Source: Prostheceraeus crozeri (taxonomy: Eukaryota > Platyhelminthes > Polycladida > Euryleptidae). Taken from it: a stretch of 64,000 nucleotides of DNA. The position numbers and the translations under genes are program-made. Numbering within the stretch: the first letter of the stretch is position 1; each line of letters begins with the position of its first letter. Below are positions 37,290-48,674 of this stretch, in pieces. Where the stretch lies: positions 124,001 through 188,000 of the forward strand of contig CAJQUW010001797.1 in the NCBI GenBank assembly GCA_907163375.1, written 5' to 3'. The notes under the pieces are model-generated. The model made no database searches. It had not been told where the DNA came from and saw only the letters and a list, made by a program, of their open reading frames with translations.

Positions 37290-40200
37290 ACCCACTTTGC
37301 GAGGGAACATATTTTTAAGCAAAACGTAGCTAATGTGAAAAAAAGTTTGAAAGCCCGCCGTACCTGACATGAAATTATAAATTTGAACAATTATGATGTG
37401 CTATTGAACTTATTCTTATCATGACAATATGCGGCATTGTGCTGCGAAATGTTTATGAAATAGAGATTATGGCAACGTGATTGCGTGATCATTGCCTTCT
37501 GAGGTAAGCTGAATGGGTCTCCTCACTATTCTATCATGCGTATATCTTTTAATCGAAGTTTGTCGTTGGTATTAGGGAGATTCCCAGTCTTGGCATGATG
37601 TCTTGTGGAGTTGGAAACAGTCAGGTAATTTACGAAAGATTACAAAAGATTTTACGTAGGCTATCAATCGTTGTCAGGTTGATCACCATACAGCAATCAT
37701 TTTCAGGTACAAAGGACAAATGTTGATAGAAGTTTAAAATGTGAGGGTTTTGAAAGTGATATCTACAATGAGATGATATGATGTGAAGATGCGTTTAATC
37801 TCTGAGCGTTTAATCTGCCACATGCAGTAAATTTTGTTTATCGACAAAACCGAACAATTCTTAGCTATGAAATCGTGAAATATATATGCTTTATTCCAAT
37901 GCTTTCATCGAGATAAGTGTCCAATCAACTCTCAGCAAAAACTATGTATTCAGCTCGCCTTTTCCTCGGAGAATCTGTTCATATTTCTCCCGAATTTAGT
38001 CGGATAGCACGCGGGGTACTTGGCTATGGTATAATGTGGAAAACAGAGGCAATATAGCATTAACATGGATATTTGAGGTCGCGTAAGTGCCTGAAAATGT
38101 CTTACATTGTTACCCGAAAAAATCTATGTTGATACTATTGTGCGTAATTAAAGTTGATTGGGCATCAATATAGGAAAAAATCGGCATGATACATATGTAG
38201 ATATAAGCTAACTGAGTTTTCTAGTATGCGTATCTAATTCTAATGTCAACCAAAGTTGCAACTTGCTTAAATTTATCTGCCACTTTTTACGGTCACTCAA
38301 GGGATTGAATCAATGCATTTCTCTTTATCATCATTCACTAGATTGTTATTGTCTGATGACGCACGAAGCACAATCATTGAAAGCATCTCTTTACTTCAAT
38401 TGTTTGTCCATTCGTTTCTGACTCACCATGGATCGAAAAGTGTCGGCAATCCAGTAGCACGTGTAAACGCAGCCTGACAGCATTACTTTGTTAACAATCT
38501 ATAAAAGCGCTGTGCGCGGTGCACCGGTTCTTCTGCTGTTCTAAGGACAGTGCACCGAAATGTACGAATTTCGATCAAATATATATTGCTGAATAGTTAC
38601 AATTATATTTAATTCACTTGATCAGCAATCTTAATCACAGCAGAAATCGAGAGAAATATATTAAAATATACAGCATAATTAATCCAATTAGAAGATTATT
38701 ATTCAATTTAACATCAATTTAAATTAAACTTTAAGTTTCTGTTTCATGGAAATGAAACTCTTGAAAATCATTTCTGTATCCTGATGTTGAGAAAAAGTGT
38801 GAAGAATTGACGAAAATTAGATCATTAGAGTTCATGATAAATCACCATGGACACGGAATCTCAATTCCCAGAATCTCGATAGAGCGCACCCACCGTTGCC
38901 CTTTTTGCTAGAATGCATCTTAAAAGGCGGGTCAGCGCTCTGTCAGAAAGATTTTTGGCATCCGGTGACATTTCTGCATCACAGAGAGACTGCTGCTTGA
39001 AGCCGAGTAATGTCGAGGTGTTGATCTTCCTGCATTGTAATGTGTAGATTGCAGCGACATCATCTCAAATCTTTTACCTTCCTGATGTTCTGATGCTTTC
39101 AGGGATTGTGAGATTCCTGATGGCCGATGGGAGTCATCTACAGAGTTGAGAGTTATATTCACTCTCAGATCTATTTAAAATATCTTTATCAAAAACAAGA
39201 TTTTGAAGTCCTAATTATATAGCCTACTACAAGGCAATCTAGAACGCGATGTAAATGACATTTCGGCTGTACCTTATTAATAAGCGCTTCAATATGACTT
39301 TTTAAATTTTAATGCAAACAACTTTTGAATTGTCGATGAACCGATGCAGACAGGTGCGGCTTAGCGCACAACCCTAGTCTATAAGTAATTGAATGAATTG
39401 ACATGTATATGCGGTACGCAAGAAATGAATGAAGAATAATTGAATTTTTAATTCCAATAAATATCAAGTTTGTAATGCTTCCATCGCCAAATTTGATGAA
39501 AGCTGTGCACGCAGCGGGATTTCGACCAAGAACTGCATAGCGAAAAGTGACAAAAAGTCATAGTGAATCTGGCAGACAGGACTGCAAAGTTAAAGACACT
39601 AATTAAAGACCAATTTTCTGTAATTGGATTAGCTGGAGATATTGATTGGATGTAATTATACGACATAAATTTGAAAATATGAAGTTTGATTTTTAAAAGT
39701 AAATTCCAAAGAATTAGAGATTTTTCAAAAAAATCGACGATATTAGTAACTTCAATTTGAAGGTTCTTCATTATGTCACTACAGCTGTAATCATGTTGCA
39801 TAATCATCATACAAAGTATGAAAAGATATAACTATCTCATTCCATAATAGTAAATTCTAATGGTAAAATGATGCGATTACGTAACATGCTGATTTACTTG
39901 CGTCATTTAGTAATAGCAATTGCGTCACACAGAACTTGCCCCTCCGAAAAGATTCTCTGTCGACGCGCCTGTTTATGAGACACATGTGTCTCACTATCCC
40001 ATTATAGAGCAGCTTTAGATATGAGACGTATGTGTCCCATAACCCATGAGGCACTTATTGACATGGATTTTATTCTGCCAAAATTCTGGCAGAATGTTGC
40101 CATTTGCAAAATCTGATTTTTGCTCGGATTCGTTTCCTTATTTAAGTGGACTGACTCAAACACTTCGAAATGACTACTCTATATAGAGGAAGACTCATGA

Positions 40201-40515
40201 CTACTGGGACTAGCCTCTAGGCACACCTTTAGGATATTAGGACCAAAGCTTCTAAGAATACTAGCGTACTAGACAGGCTTATACTATGACTAGCCTCTAG
40301 GCTTCTAAAACCAATTACGCCAACATCTTCAATAATGGCAAAAACGGTGATGGTTGGAACTTTCAGTGAATTAGGCATGCTACTACTTGGAACGTTGAAA
40401 GCTTATCTATCAGTGTTACTGTACTCTCACATTTGTAGGCTAAAATATGCTCTACATGAAGGCTTGTAATGTAATGATGTACACTGTAAGACACTGTGAC
40501 TCTCGGTACACCTTA
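37290..40515. other. No gene recognised
   Basis: AT-rich, non-coding. A 16-bp palindrome GAGACACATGTGTCTC lies at about 39976. Short frames on the minus strand (38932-39162, 39448-39810) carry no motifs. Confidence 0.4.
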
Positions 40516-40521
40516 GAAAAC

Positions 40522-40549
40522 GGGTCACCCGGGTCACTGAGAGTGACCC
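40522..40549. promoter_or_regulatory. Cluster of GGGTCA half-sites
   Basis: GGGTCA CCC GGGTCA (direct repeat, 3-bp spacing) is followed seven bases later by TGACCC. The arrangement resembles nuclear-receptor response elements. No gene is adjacent, so function is speculative. Confidence 0.25.
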
Positions 40550-40559
40550 GCTTCCAGCT

Positions 40560-41520
40560 CTGCTTTAGAAAAAGCGCACAATAATTTTGTGGTCAACGTA
40601 TATAACTCGCTTTCAGGCTTCCATCCAGTGACGCCAGCTGTTAAGCTGAAATCCACGGCAGCATCTAACATTCTTGTCTGCATTGCTCACGCTTCATAAC
40701 AACAACGCTAGATACGAAATACATTATGCAGCGTAATACCAAATTCACATATCAATTGAAACTATAATAATTGATTTACTGAAGACCTTCACTGAAGCTT
40801 AATAAATGACTTGTGAAGATACACCGAAGAATGTTTTGTTATCAATACCTCGCCTTTCATTAGTATTGAGCGATTTACAGTTCGCTTTATCCAATTTTGC
40901 TCTAATTCTACTGAACTGTGGATTTTCATGTGATAAGCTCTTATTTATAGGCCCTATCATTACTAGTGCTTTCAACATACGTCGTATTCTACAGATCGTT
41001 TAACCCTCCCTTAAAGAGATATGGGAATATTTCGCTACAAGTGTGGACAATCCCGTCAGTATTATCAAAGTGTGATGAAATAGTGATACATGAATAGTAT
41101 TTCAGCTTTGGGACAGTTAAAGATAGCTCACTACTATAGAATGTAGCACAATTTGAATCGAAATTTTGAAAACATTTGGTTTAAATTCAAATATTGAATT
41201 TTCATTATTTTCAAGGGATTAAATTTTCATGACCAAATATTCACTCTAGAAAATGATCTGATCGCTATTTCTTAGAAATAGTGCGCGCATCAATTACAAA
41301 ATTAATATTCTAAGATTTTCTGAGTTGTTCATTCATGGGTCAGATACGTCCAATTATCCCATCAGGGGTAACTTTGTGTAAAAGTTCAATTTTTACCAAA
41401 TAGTGACAAGGTCGGAATTAAGCACTCGTGCACTTGATATATGTGTTGTTGACTTGTGTATAAGACAATGAGTTTTGATATTAATTAGAGCTTATAACAT
41501 GTAAATGCACAGTTCAGTGT
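40560..41520. other. No gene recognised
   Basis: Non-coding sequence. Confidence 0.4.
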
Positions 41521-41527
41521 AATTAGA

Positions 41528-41592
41528 GCAAAATGTTCCAATGCTTCCTTTCTAGTGAAACAGAAGAAGAGACGATCTGTCTAATTCTATAA
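41528..41592 (+). mobile_element. hAT-type MITE, terminal fragment
   Basis: The right-end 65 bp of the 5260 family (AATGTTCCAATG... to TCTAATTCTA). Confidence 0.6.
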
Positions 41593-41839
41593 TTTCTCCT
41601 TTGGAAGCGCTTTTTCAAAATGACCACTCTGCGCGACAAAGATGAACGATGCTTCCTCTGAGCTCTTGAAGTGATGGGGAAACTTTAATCAAAGTTCAAA
41701 GAACTAAGCGTATCATCAAGAAATTCTAAGATGGTTGTGAAACGGTGAACGAATGAAAGCTTTAACTTTTTCCACGATAATTTCCAGGAAAACTTGAGAA
41801 GTAACCCTCACCCCACAAGGGTATTTTGACAAACGCGTC

Positions 41840-42210
41840 CTGCTGGGGGGGATGGGGGCGTCGGAGTCTAAATAGAATCTACAAAGGAATCATCATTTTC
41901 TGTTCAAATTGACACGAGAGCACTTTCCTTTATAAATTCGAATAGTTTTGATATCAAATAGGGACAACTGAAAGCATTTAAAGCGAAAATAGTGCAAAAC
42001 TCGACAAATCTGTCACACATTCACATTTTTGGGATCTCATTGTGACGAACTTATTTAGCCGATGTTATTCAAAATCGGTGGAAAGCTGCGAAATACGTAG
42101 AAAATAAGCTATCTAAAATTTGGTGTTCATATCTTCCTTCGTTCAGGAGCTAGATAGAAGTTTCGGTAAAGGGTGCTCAGCGGCCTCCCCCAGTGGAACG
42201 AAGGTAAACA
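41840..42210. repeat. Diverged monomer related to the 51.5-53.3 kb satellite
   Basis: A G-run block (GCTGGGGGGGATGGGGGCG), a CTTCCTTCGTTCAGGAGCTA segment and a CTCCCCCAGTGGAACGAAGG segment follow the same order and spacing of words as the satellite unit (CTGTCTTCGTTCAAAAGTTA; CCCCCCCTCTGGAACG). Match is partial. Confidence 0.4.
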
Positions 42211-42214
42211 TTAG

Positions 42215-43290
42215 AATGTCGTAAATTTTAAAACACCGAAATGCCTCAATTGACGCAATCTATGTTCCAAAATTGGTGTCAATTGAAGTATTGAATGGTT
42301 GAAAGTATTGAAACAATTAAATACAGAGAGCGAAAAAATGAATTGTGCAGATATGCAGAAATATGAAAGCAATACAGCAACAAAACCGATATAATTCAGA
42401 GCATTACATGAATGCTCGATTTGTCAGTCACAGGACAACTTGGGCCAATCGATTTGCAGCAGTTTTTCATGGCAATGACATTTCATCAAGGCGGTTACGA
42501 TGCTCCTTGCTCACTCGCACATGGTCATCATTTCTTTTTTAGAGTTCCACCATCTGCATGTCATCAATATTTGCATTGCGTCTTTTTTGCCTACAGAATC
42601 GGGTGAGACTGGTTCATCAGGAATAGCTTGAATAAAATTTCTCCGACTCATTGTTGTAGTTAAAAAATATGATTTATAGACAATCCAAGCACTGATCAAT
42701 GGCATCATACACGAGTATGCTGTTAGAAAACACAGCGCTTAAGCCAGCGTCTACTGGGTGACTTGCTAAATAGTCGTGACATAGGAAATATCCTACTTTG
42801 AGAGAATTGTCGGAAAGTATTGTGTCTGGCTTCTGCATTGGATTTTGTGTTTCTGGAACATTTGCTTCATTACTGAAGTTGCTACTCAAAGCAATAAATT
42901 CCTGTTGCGTTTGTGCTAGTGGACTTGGGTTCCAGGCCGGGCAGTCCGTCCGATTGCTTAGCCCGGGCTTTAGAGTCTGATCCGAGCTGTAGGGATGAGC
43001 CCGGATTGCAAAAACTGACAGCATTATCTAATATGCGCAGAGGAATTTTAGTGGGAAATCGCTAAAAGAACAATTTCTCATTCGCCTACTCATCCGGACA
43101 ATCCGTCAAATATGCTCACTTGCATTGGATGCATTGTCAGTCGTATTGCACTAATATGATGCCATGATATTTCGGAAATTATTGCCCCCGGTTAAATTTA
43201 ACGGCGTTGGTTGGCAAGTGAAGACAATAAATGCTCTATACTGGTTCAATGAGTACACATTTTAATGATGCAATCTAACGCCGTAATCGA
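42215..43290. other. No gene recognised
   Basis: Non-coding; positions 42905-43005 are unusually GC-rich. Confidence 0.4.
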
Positions 43291-43729
43291 TGTTAACCGT
43301 TATCCGCCGTGAGTTCCCAATAGGGAACATATTATCTTTCCACCGTATGTTCCCAATGGGGAACATATTTTTAAACCTTATTTACACTATATTTTTTAGT
43401 TTAGTATTGAAATATGATAATCGGCTATAATGTCATGATGCTTTATGTAATAATATGCTAAAACTTGTAAGCCTTCTTTATTGCATTATCTGTAGGACCA
43501 CTTTTGAGTATGTGTATTTTGCTAAAAATTGATCAAAATATTTGTGAAACTATATCAAACAAGGGAAAAGCTAGCAAGAACTGATCTTGTCGTTAGCAAA
43601 TTAATTGAGATATACCTTCAAAACGTAGTCATAGTTCAATTATGAATAAACGATATTTCATCGACAAAACATGAATAATATTCATTGTTCCCAAATGGGA
43701 ACATACGGCATCAGAGATACATGAAAGTA

Positions 43730-44377
43730 CTATTTGTGGAAATCAGCTGAGCAGTTTAAATGCAAACGCCTCTGACATTTAGAGCACATCAAGCGAGTGT
43801 TTTTCATGCAGTAAACACATCGACCTTGCTTACAGGGTTTCAGATGATGACCAACTCCATCTTTTCGAATATTTGAAACTTTCGGCACTCCACGTCCATG
43901 CATGGGCCTCAGGAGTAAGAGCTTACCTTTCTTTACTAGACATTGCGTAATGATCCGAAGGAATTGTATATGGCTCAAAGTTTCATTCGGATGTAGCTTG
44001 TTAAATGCTTTCCAAGAGGCAACAGTCAGAGTGTTCAATGCATTGATGAAGAGATTCCACCACCATTTCTTTCCTCGTATTGTTAGACGATAAGAAGACA
44101 GCAATTTATCATAAATGTCGACGCCTCCCATATTCATATTGTAATTTCGAATCAAATTTGGCTGCTGGATACTGACTTTCTTTCTTTGTGACACAGAATA
44201 TCGGGAACATGAATGCAATGGAAAAACAGAGTCAAAGTTCGTGCCGATTGATACTACACTTCTGTCTTTCCATGTACAAAACAAGACGTTGCCATCAGAG
44301 TTGTAATCAAACGTACCTCTATCTGACTTTTGTAGTTGATAGCCTGATACGGGAGGTAGTTCTTCATCGTCGATCAA
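43730..44377 (-). pseudogene. piggyBac transposase, C-terminal part
   Basis: The frame covers the end of the catalytic domain, with VLFCTWKDRSVVSIGTNF, then the conserved NMGGVDIYDKLLSSYRLTIRGKKWWW block and a VASWKAFNKL helix. It ends in a Cys/His-rich tail (CKQGRCVYCMKN...CSKCQRRLHLNC), the zinc-binding domain that recognises terminal repeats. These match DDE_Tnp_1_7 transposases. The third catalytic aspartate is in the MGGVD segment. The part is separated from its N-terminal portion by 2.6 kb of a Penelope-like element. Confidence 0.85.
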
Positions 44378-44460
44378 GAAAAGAAATCAATGTAGGCACT
44401 CCCTTTAATTACGGCTGTTTCAAAGTAAAATAAAAGAAATTAAAATAGTTTACAAAACAG

Positions 44461-44495
44461 CAAACGTTTCGTGACCCAGTCACAGCGTCAGTGCT
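44461..44495 (-). ncRNA. Hammerhead-like ribozyme motif
   Basis: On the minus strand CTGACGC is followed by a perfect GTGAC/GTCAC stem II with a TGG loop and then GAAACG. The stem and GAAA match the hammerhead; the core (CTGACGC against CTGATGA) is changed. Confidence 0.4.
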
Positions 44496-44799
44496 AGAAG
44501 AAGACCAGCAGTGCAGTGTGATTTCCTTAAATAGCAGCCTTTGACAAATCCTGACACCGCATAGCGGAGTATCGCTCAGGCGACCAGCTCGTGTTTGCGA
44601 TTGAGCTCCGGTCTGTTCTCGCGGATGAAGCGGGCCTCAGCTAATCTGTTTTCTAAAGGTGATTTATGTTTCGCTAAAAAGTGCACACTAAAGTCAGAAA
44701 TGGTCAACCTATCGCTAATGTTCATTTTTAGAGTACTCCGCAAGAGCGCTGGGTTTTATTCCTAAGGGCTAGGCTACGCTTGTGTTCTTCGTAACGAAT

Positions 44800-44975
44800 T
44801 CTAAACGGCCTATTGGTCTGACCAATGTATGATTTGCTGCAATAATTACACTTAAATTCATACACTACAAACCGGACATCGCACGGATAATTACAGTCGA
44901 TCGTATCACACAGTTCACAGTTACTATGTTTATAGTTAGTTTTACGAGAAAAGTATTGACTAGTAGTTTTTATTG
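44800..44975 (-). pseudogene. GIY-YIG nuclease domain of the nested Penelope-like element
   Basis: The frame reads CELCDTIDCNYPC, then VVYEFKCNYCSKSYIGQTNRPFRIRYEEHKRS. It has the two Cys pairs, YIG box, catalytic Arg region and EEH segment of Penelope-type nucleases. A stop after QRSCGVL cuts the C-terminal tail. Confidence 0.8.
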
Positions 44976-45157
44976 GGTTTACTTATCAACGTTACGGGCA
45001 ACTTATATTTATTAATCAAACGATTCAATTTTCTATTACAGCTATCATTAATAAAATTAATAGAGAATTTTACATTATTTTCGTTATATCTATTGTTTCT
45101 AGGCTTACATTTAATTCTTGGCTTAAGGTCACGATTACTGTAATTATTTTTCCTTAA

Positions 45158-45930
45158 TCAATTTTTAAATTTGTAAATGGATTTTTGTTTTAGGAGCGAT
45201 GAGGAACATCTACTAGAAATACGACTCGTGGAAGTATAAACATAGTTGTTTTTAACGTGTTGCGGCAACCAACTGTCCTTATGTAAAGTGATTTCGGAAT
45301 GGGTTGGTTTCGAATACCAAGCGTAACAAATTTTGTTGTCGGTAATGAATATAGAGATGTCAAGGAAGTTTAAAGTGTTGTTCTCAGGAACTTCTATGGT
45401 AAATTGTATATTATCATTAATTGAGTTGAAACATTTAAGGATTTCATTGTAAATAGACATATCATGTTCAAAAGGTCCCATGATTATGTCATCTATGTAA
45501 CGGTAGTAGATAGGTGGTTTTATCCCAAGAATTCTAAGCCTCTTTAACGCTTCGGTTCCAATAAAATGAACAGTTATAATAGCAAAGGGAGGCCCATAAT
45601 GCGATCCCATAGCGCAACCTTTAGTTTGTAAGTAAGTAACATTATCGAATTCAATTTCATAATTGTAAGCTATAAACGAAATACCTTTCTTGAGATTATT
45701 GATGGATAGGCCAAAACTATTGATTTTATCCCAGTTATCTTCGGCAAACTTAACAACACACTCGATACCGTAACTTATGGGAATACTAGGATATAAGTTT
45801 TTGACGTCTAACGAGATAAATTGTTTATCGTTTAAGTTGACAGACTTGAAGTTTTTGAAAACATCGATGAGCGATTCTGTACTGGACAGACTAGAGGGGA
45901 CGAGTTTTGCAAGTTGATTCAAAATCTGCG
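45158..45930 (-). pseudogene. Penelope-like reverse transcriptase
   Basis: The 254-residue frame carries the first catalytic block ISLDVKNLYPSIP, the fingers/palm sequence TKGCAMGSHYGPPFAI, the catalytic YRYIDDIIMG and LNFLDISIF, plus a WYSKPTHS segment. All three catalytic aspartates of the polymerase active site are present. It is separated from the upstream part by a single frameshift and from the GIY-YIG domain by another, with a stop at 45158. Confidence 0.85.
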
Positions 45931-45937
45931 TAATTAA

Positions 45938-47009
45938 CCAGTCAACTTTTTGAGTTGGACTGTTGACAGTAGAGGCTATAGGCCTTAAAGGAAAACCCTT
46001 TTTTATCCGGTTCCTTATGATCTTTAATAAAGGTTTTAAACGAGGCAGGCCGCGTGCCGCAAGATTTTAGACGTTCAATTTGGTTTTTACTGTAACTATT
46101 TTTACAAAAGTTATCTATCAGTTTATTAGCTTGCGCTTCAATCTGTTTGCTTTTGCTCTGATTGATCATACGGTAATTACTAGTATCGAGAAACAGATAG
46201 CGGGTTTTGTCTATGTGCTTGTCTTCAGAAGTGACGACAAAGCGATTAGTTTTATCTGAGGAAACTGCAATAAGATTATTTTCGTTTAAGTACCGTTTAG
46301 TACAGTTCAAATTTTTATTAATGGTCTTATAGTTACTACTTTTCTTAGTAAATTCAATTTCTTTTATAATTTCTAAGGCTTCATACTTAAAAAGGTTAAG
46401 ATTAAGCTCATCTTCATGACTCATATTTGATGGAAGCGGGACTCTATTCCTGCAAAACGGCACCCTAACGTTATTTGAGTCCTCACGGGAATCTATCTGA
46501 AGCGTATTCCAACGTAACTTATTGGTAAGAACGCCCATATCTAGTTTTATCTGATCTACAAACTGCTCGTTCAAACGTGGTGGAATTCTGAATTTAGGGC
46601 CTTTCTCAAGTATATTACGGGCGCTATCAGGTACAGGAATATCACAATCGATTGTGATACGGGGAACGTTCGAGGACTGGCCACTATCGACAGTGGTATC
46701 AAGGACTACAGGAGGTTGATCACAGTCGACTGTGAAAACATCGGGATCAAATGGAACGACCGCACCCACGAGCCGGTCACCCGAGCGAGACTCCAACTTA
46801 TGGTACCAGAATTCATCAGAATACGTAAACGGAAAGCAAGGCTGGTGCTCAAAGTGGTAAGACACACAAGGTACAGGATAAGGAAAGCCAGTCAAGTGGA
46901 TCCACTTCTTTGAATGTCGAAGAAAGGTGGTTTTCTCCTCATTCACCAGCATCTTCTCCACGATATCCACCAGGGTCTTCACTGTAGTTGCATTGCAGGT
47001 ACGTGACAC
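45938..47009 (-). pseudogene. Penelope-like polyprotein, N-terminal part
   Basis: The 355-residue frame opens with a lineage-specific region containing repeated VDCD/VDSG segments, followed at about residue 130 by the LEKGPKFRIPP block typical of Penelope-like enzymes. An AVSSDKTNRFVVTSEDK strand and LKSCGTRPASFKTFIKDHK lead toward the first reverse transcriptase motif. The frame is lost near 45992, where one extra base in an oligo-A/T run shifts it, so the LRPI-type motif continues in the next frame. Confidence 0.75.
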
Positions 47010-47011
47010 TG

Positions 47012-47575
47012 TTAGGTACTCGTAGCCGCACTGACGGCCATGAGTACCTTATTATCTGACTTTTTGATCACATCTTTGAACAATGTACATTTATTGGTTC
47101 TGTTAATTCTAACGGTACCACTTGCTCGAATTCCTTTCTCAGATAATTCTCTGAAAAGGTCGTACGATGAGAAAAAGTTATCAAAATATATGACATGATC
47201 ACTGGGTGTCTCCAAAATTTCCACCTTCTTCATGATTACTGTTTCTCCAAGACCTCGAGTTCTGTCGGGATCACGGCCAGTGTATATTTCAAGATGAAAT
47301 GGATATCCGTCTGAAGAACACAAAGTCCAGATTTTGTAGCCAAAACGGATTGGCTTAGCCTTGATGAACATTTTAGCTGAATGACGTCCAAAATATGGAA
47401 CCATCGATTCATCAATTGAAACATTCTGAGCAAATATACCAAATTGAACCAAGTTTTTATTGGTGATATCGTAGATTGGCTGAATTTTTGCACATTTGTT
47501 GTTGCATAAATTTCGATTATCGGCAAGATGAAGATGCTACCAATCATCATGAAGATGAAGAGTGTGATACAAAAC
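47012..47575 (-). pseudogene. piggyBac transposase, catalytic core part
   Basis: Reading from 47575 the frame shows LHLADNRNLC and KIQPIYDITN, then from 47452 VSIDESMVPYFGRHSAKMFIK with the first catalytic aspartate, and VIYFDNFFSSYDLF with the second. A TAG stop at 47539-47537 interrupts the N-terminal piece. The frame ends after SDNKVLMAV, where a Penelope-like element begins. The N-terminal 150 or so residues usual for the family are absent. Confidence 0.85.
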
Positions 47576-47576
47576 A

Positions 47577-48336
47577 CGCTTCAGAAAGAATGATATAAAG
47601 GGGAAAGTAAGTTGACATCAATACTAAATGAACTTTAAAGCAAACTTTTTCATCTTTTTGAAGTCCATTTATGTACTTCTTTGTTTTCTTTAATTTGTCG
47701 GCAATTTCATTCTTTAACAAAAGCTTATTTGAAAAACTGTAAGTTTTTCGAGTAATTTTGTCCCGATAGGCGCTTACAAATCGCTCAAGTGGATCCCAGA
47801 CAAACAAACTTGAAATATGTATTCAAAATGCGCTGCCATTGAGATTTAGGTATTGACGATAAACGTTCGTATTTATAACGTCGATCATTGTAGTGAACGT
47901 CATATTTACTGAGATTTGTCGTGCTCGATTGACCAGACAGCACCAACCATACACGCTTCCAATTAGTACACGCGACTTTTGCTATATTGCAGTAGAGCAG
48001 CTTGCGTTTGTGATTCACAAAGATCCATGAAAGATGCCTCGGTTCCAGTTTATCCACATCGGTAATCATTCTTTGGTCAGATCTAGCACATTCTCGACGA
48101 ACAAGAGCCTTCATAGAATGTTGTCTACGCAGAACAGCCGACATGGATTGGAAGTGTTTGGTTGTATTCGAGGTGATTGCTGAAGAATATGAAGTTGAAG
48201 GCAGTTTCCAAACCATTGACCGATTTCGAATCCGACATGAAACTAAAAAGAAAGAAATAGTCTTCAATTTTGTGTCATTTTCTAGAGCTACGGAATCATT
48301 TCTATATCTGAGGTATAGACCAAATGACCGCCACTG
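47577..48336 (-). pseudogene. Carbohydrate sulfotransferase exon with frameshift
   Basis: The frame contains LLYCNIAKVACTNWKRVWLVLSG, matching the 5'-PAPS-binding loop (P-K-V-A-x-T-N-W-K-R) of the HNK-1/chondroitin sulfotransferase family. After a shift near 47805 it reads FVWDPLERFVSAYRDKI, matching the 3'-phosphate-binding block (F-x-R-x-P-x-E-R-x-x-S-A-Y-R-D-K). Such enzymes are Golgi type II membrane proteins that sulfate glycans. The putative splice acceptor TTTGCAG lies at about 48337. The second half of the catalytic domain is missing, replaced by piggyBac. A two-base loss or a one-base gain explains the shift; an assembly error is also possible. Confidence 0.7.
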
Positions 48337-48357
48337 CAAACCGCTGAGTAAATATGT

Positions 48358-48672
48358 TAGGTAGAGTGGTAACTCCGCATTTATTAAATCCCCAATGTGT
48401 ACACACTTTCGATTTTATTAAATGAACTCAAGGAACATACAGTCGGAATTGTTTCAAAATGTGAGATATATACATTTATGCAGTTTTGAAGAAATTACAA
48501 CGGAATTGACTGATCATGATAGCAAAGCAGAAGGAAATGATATTCTTTTACAGACTTTCCGTGTCATGACAGCCATGGAGAGGTAATATTTGTTAATTTG
48601 GCAACTCGATGATCCGCTATTGCTTTCATGAATTAGAAACATGAAATTTCAGCCAAGAAAGCACAATAAGAT
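48358..48672 (+). repeat. Dispersed repeat, copy B
   Basis: Matches 34818-35117 over about 300 bp. It abuts the sulfotransferase exon, so it may be intronic sequence of that gene. Confidence 0.65.
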
Positions 48673-48674
48673 GT

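Larger units (their letters stand above)
44440..47040 (-). mobile_element. Penelope-like element inserted into piggyBac
   Basis: A nearly complete minus-strand element of about 2.6 kb: long N-terminal domain, reverse transcriptase, GIY-YIG nuclease and a hammerhead-like 3' motif. It lies exactly between the two transposase halves, so it inserted after piggyBac. The N-terminal region is longer than in the truncated copy at 8 kb. Confidence 0.85.
43297..47590 (-). mobile_element. piggyBac element, 5'-truncated and split by a nested insertion
   Basis: The likely 3' terminus is at 43297 (CCGTTATCC, preceded by TTAA at 43293-43296). Three palindromes of type GTTCCC-N4-GGGAAC lie inside it (43313, 43349, 43687). 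The transposase is in two parts, 47575-47012 and 44377-43730, separated by a Penelope-like element. The 5' end and N-terminal transposase region are missing, the boundary being against the sulfotransferase exon near 47590. Confidence 0.7.

Noticed and set aside
39448..39810. 120-codon minus-strand frame
   Set aside because: No motif, no start context and no neighbouring exon.
42674..43024. 116-codon minus-strand frame in a GC-rich patch
   Set aside because: No recognised domain; the composition follows the local GC patch.
47236..47577. 113-codon minus-strand frame overlapping the piggyBac core
   Set aside because: It is a shifted-frame shadow of the transposase.
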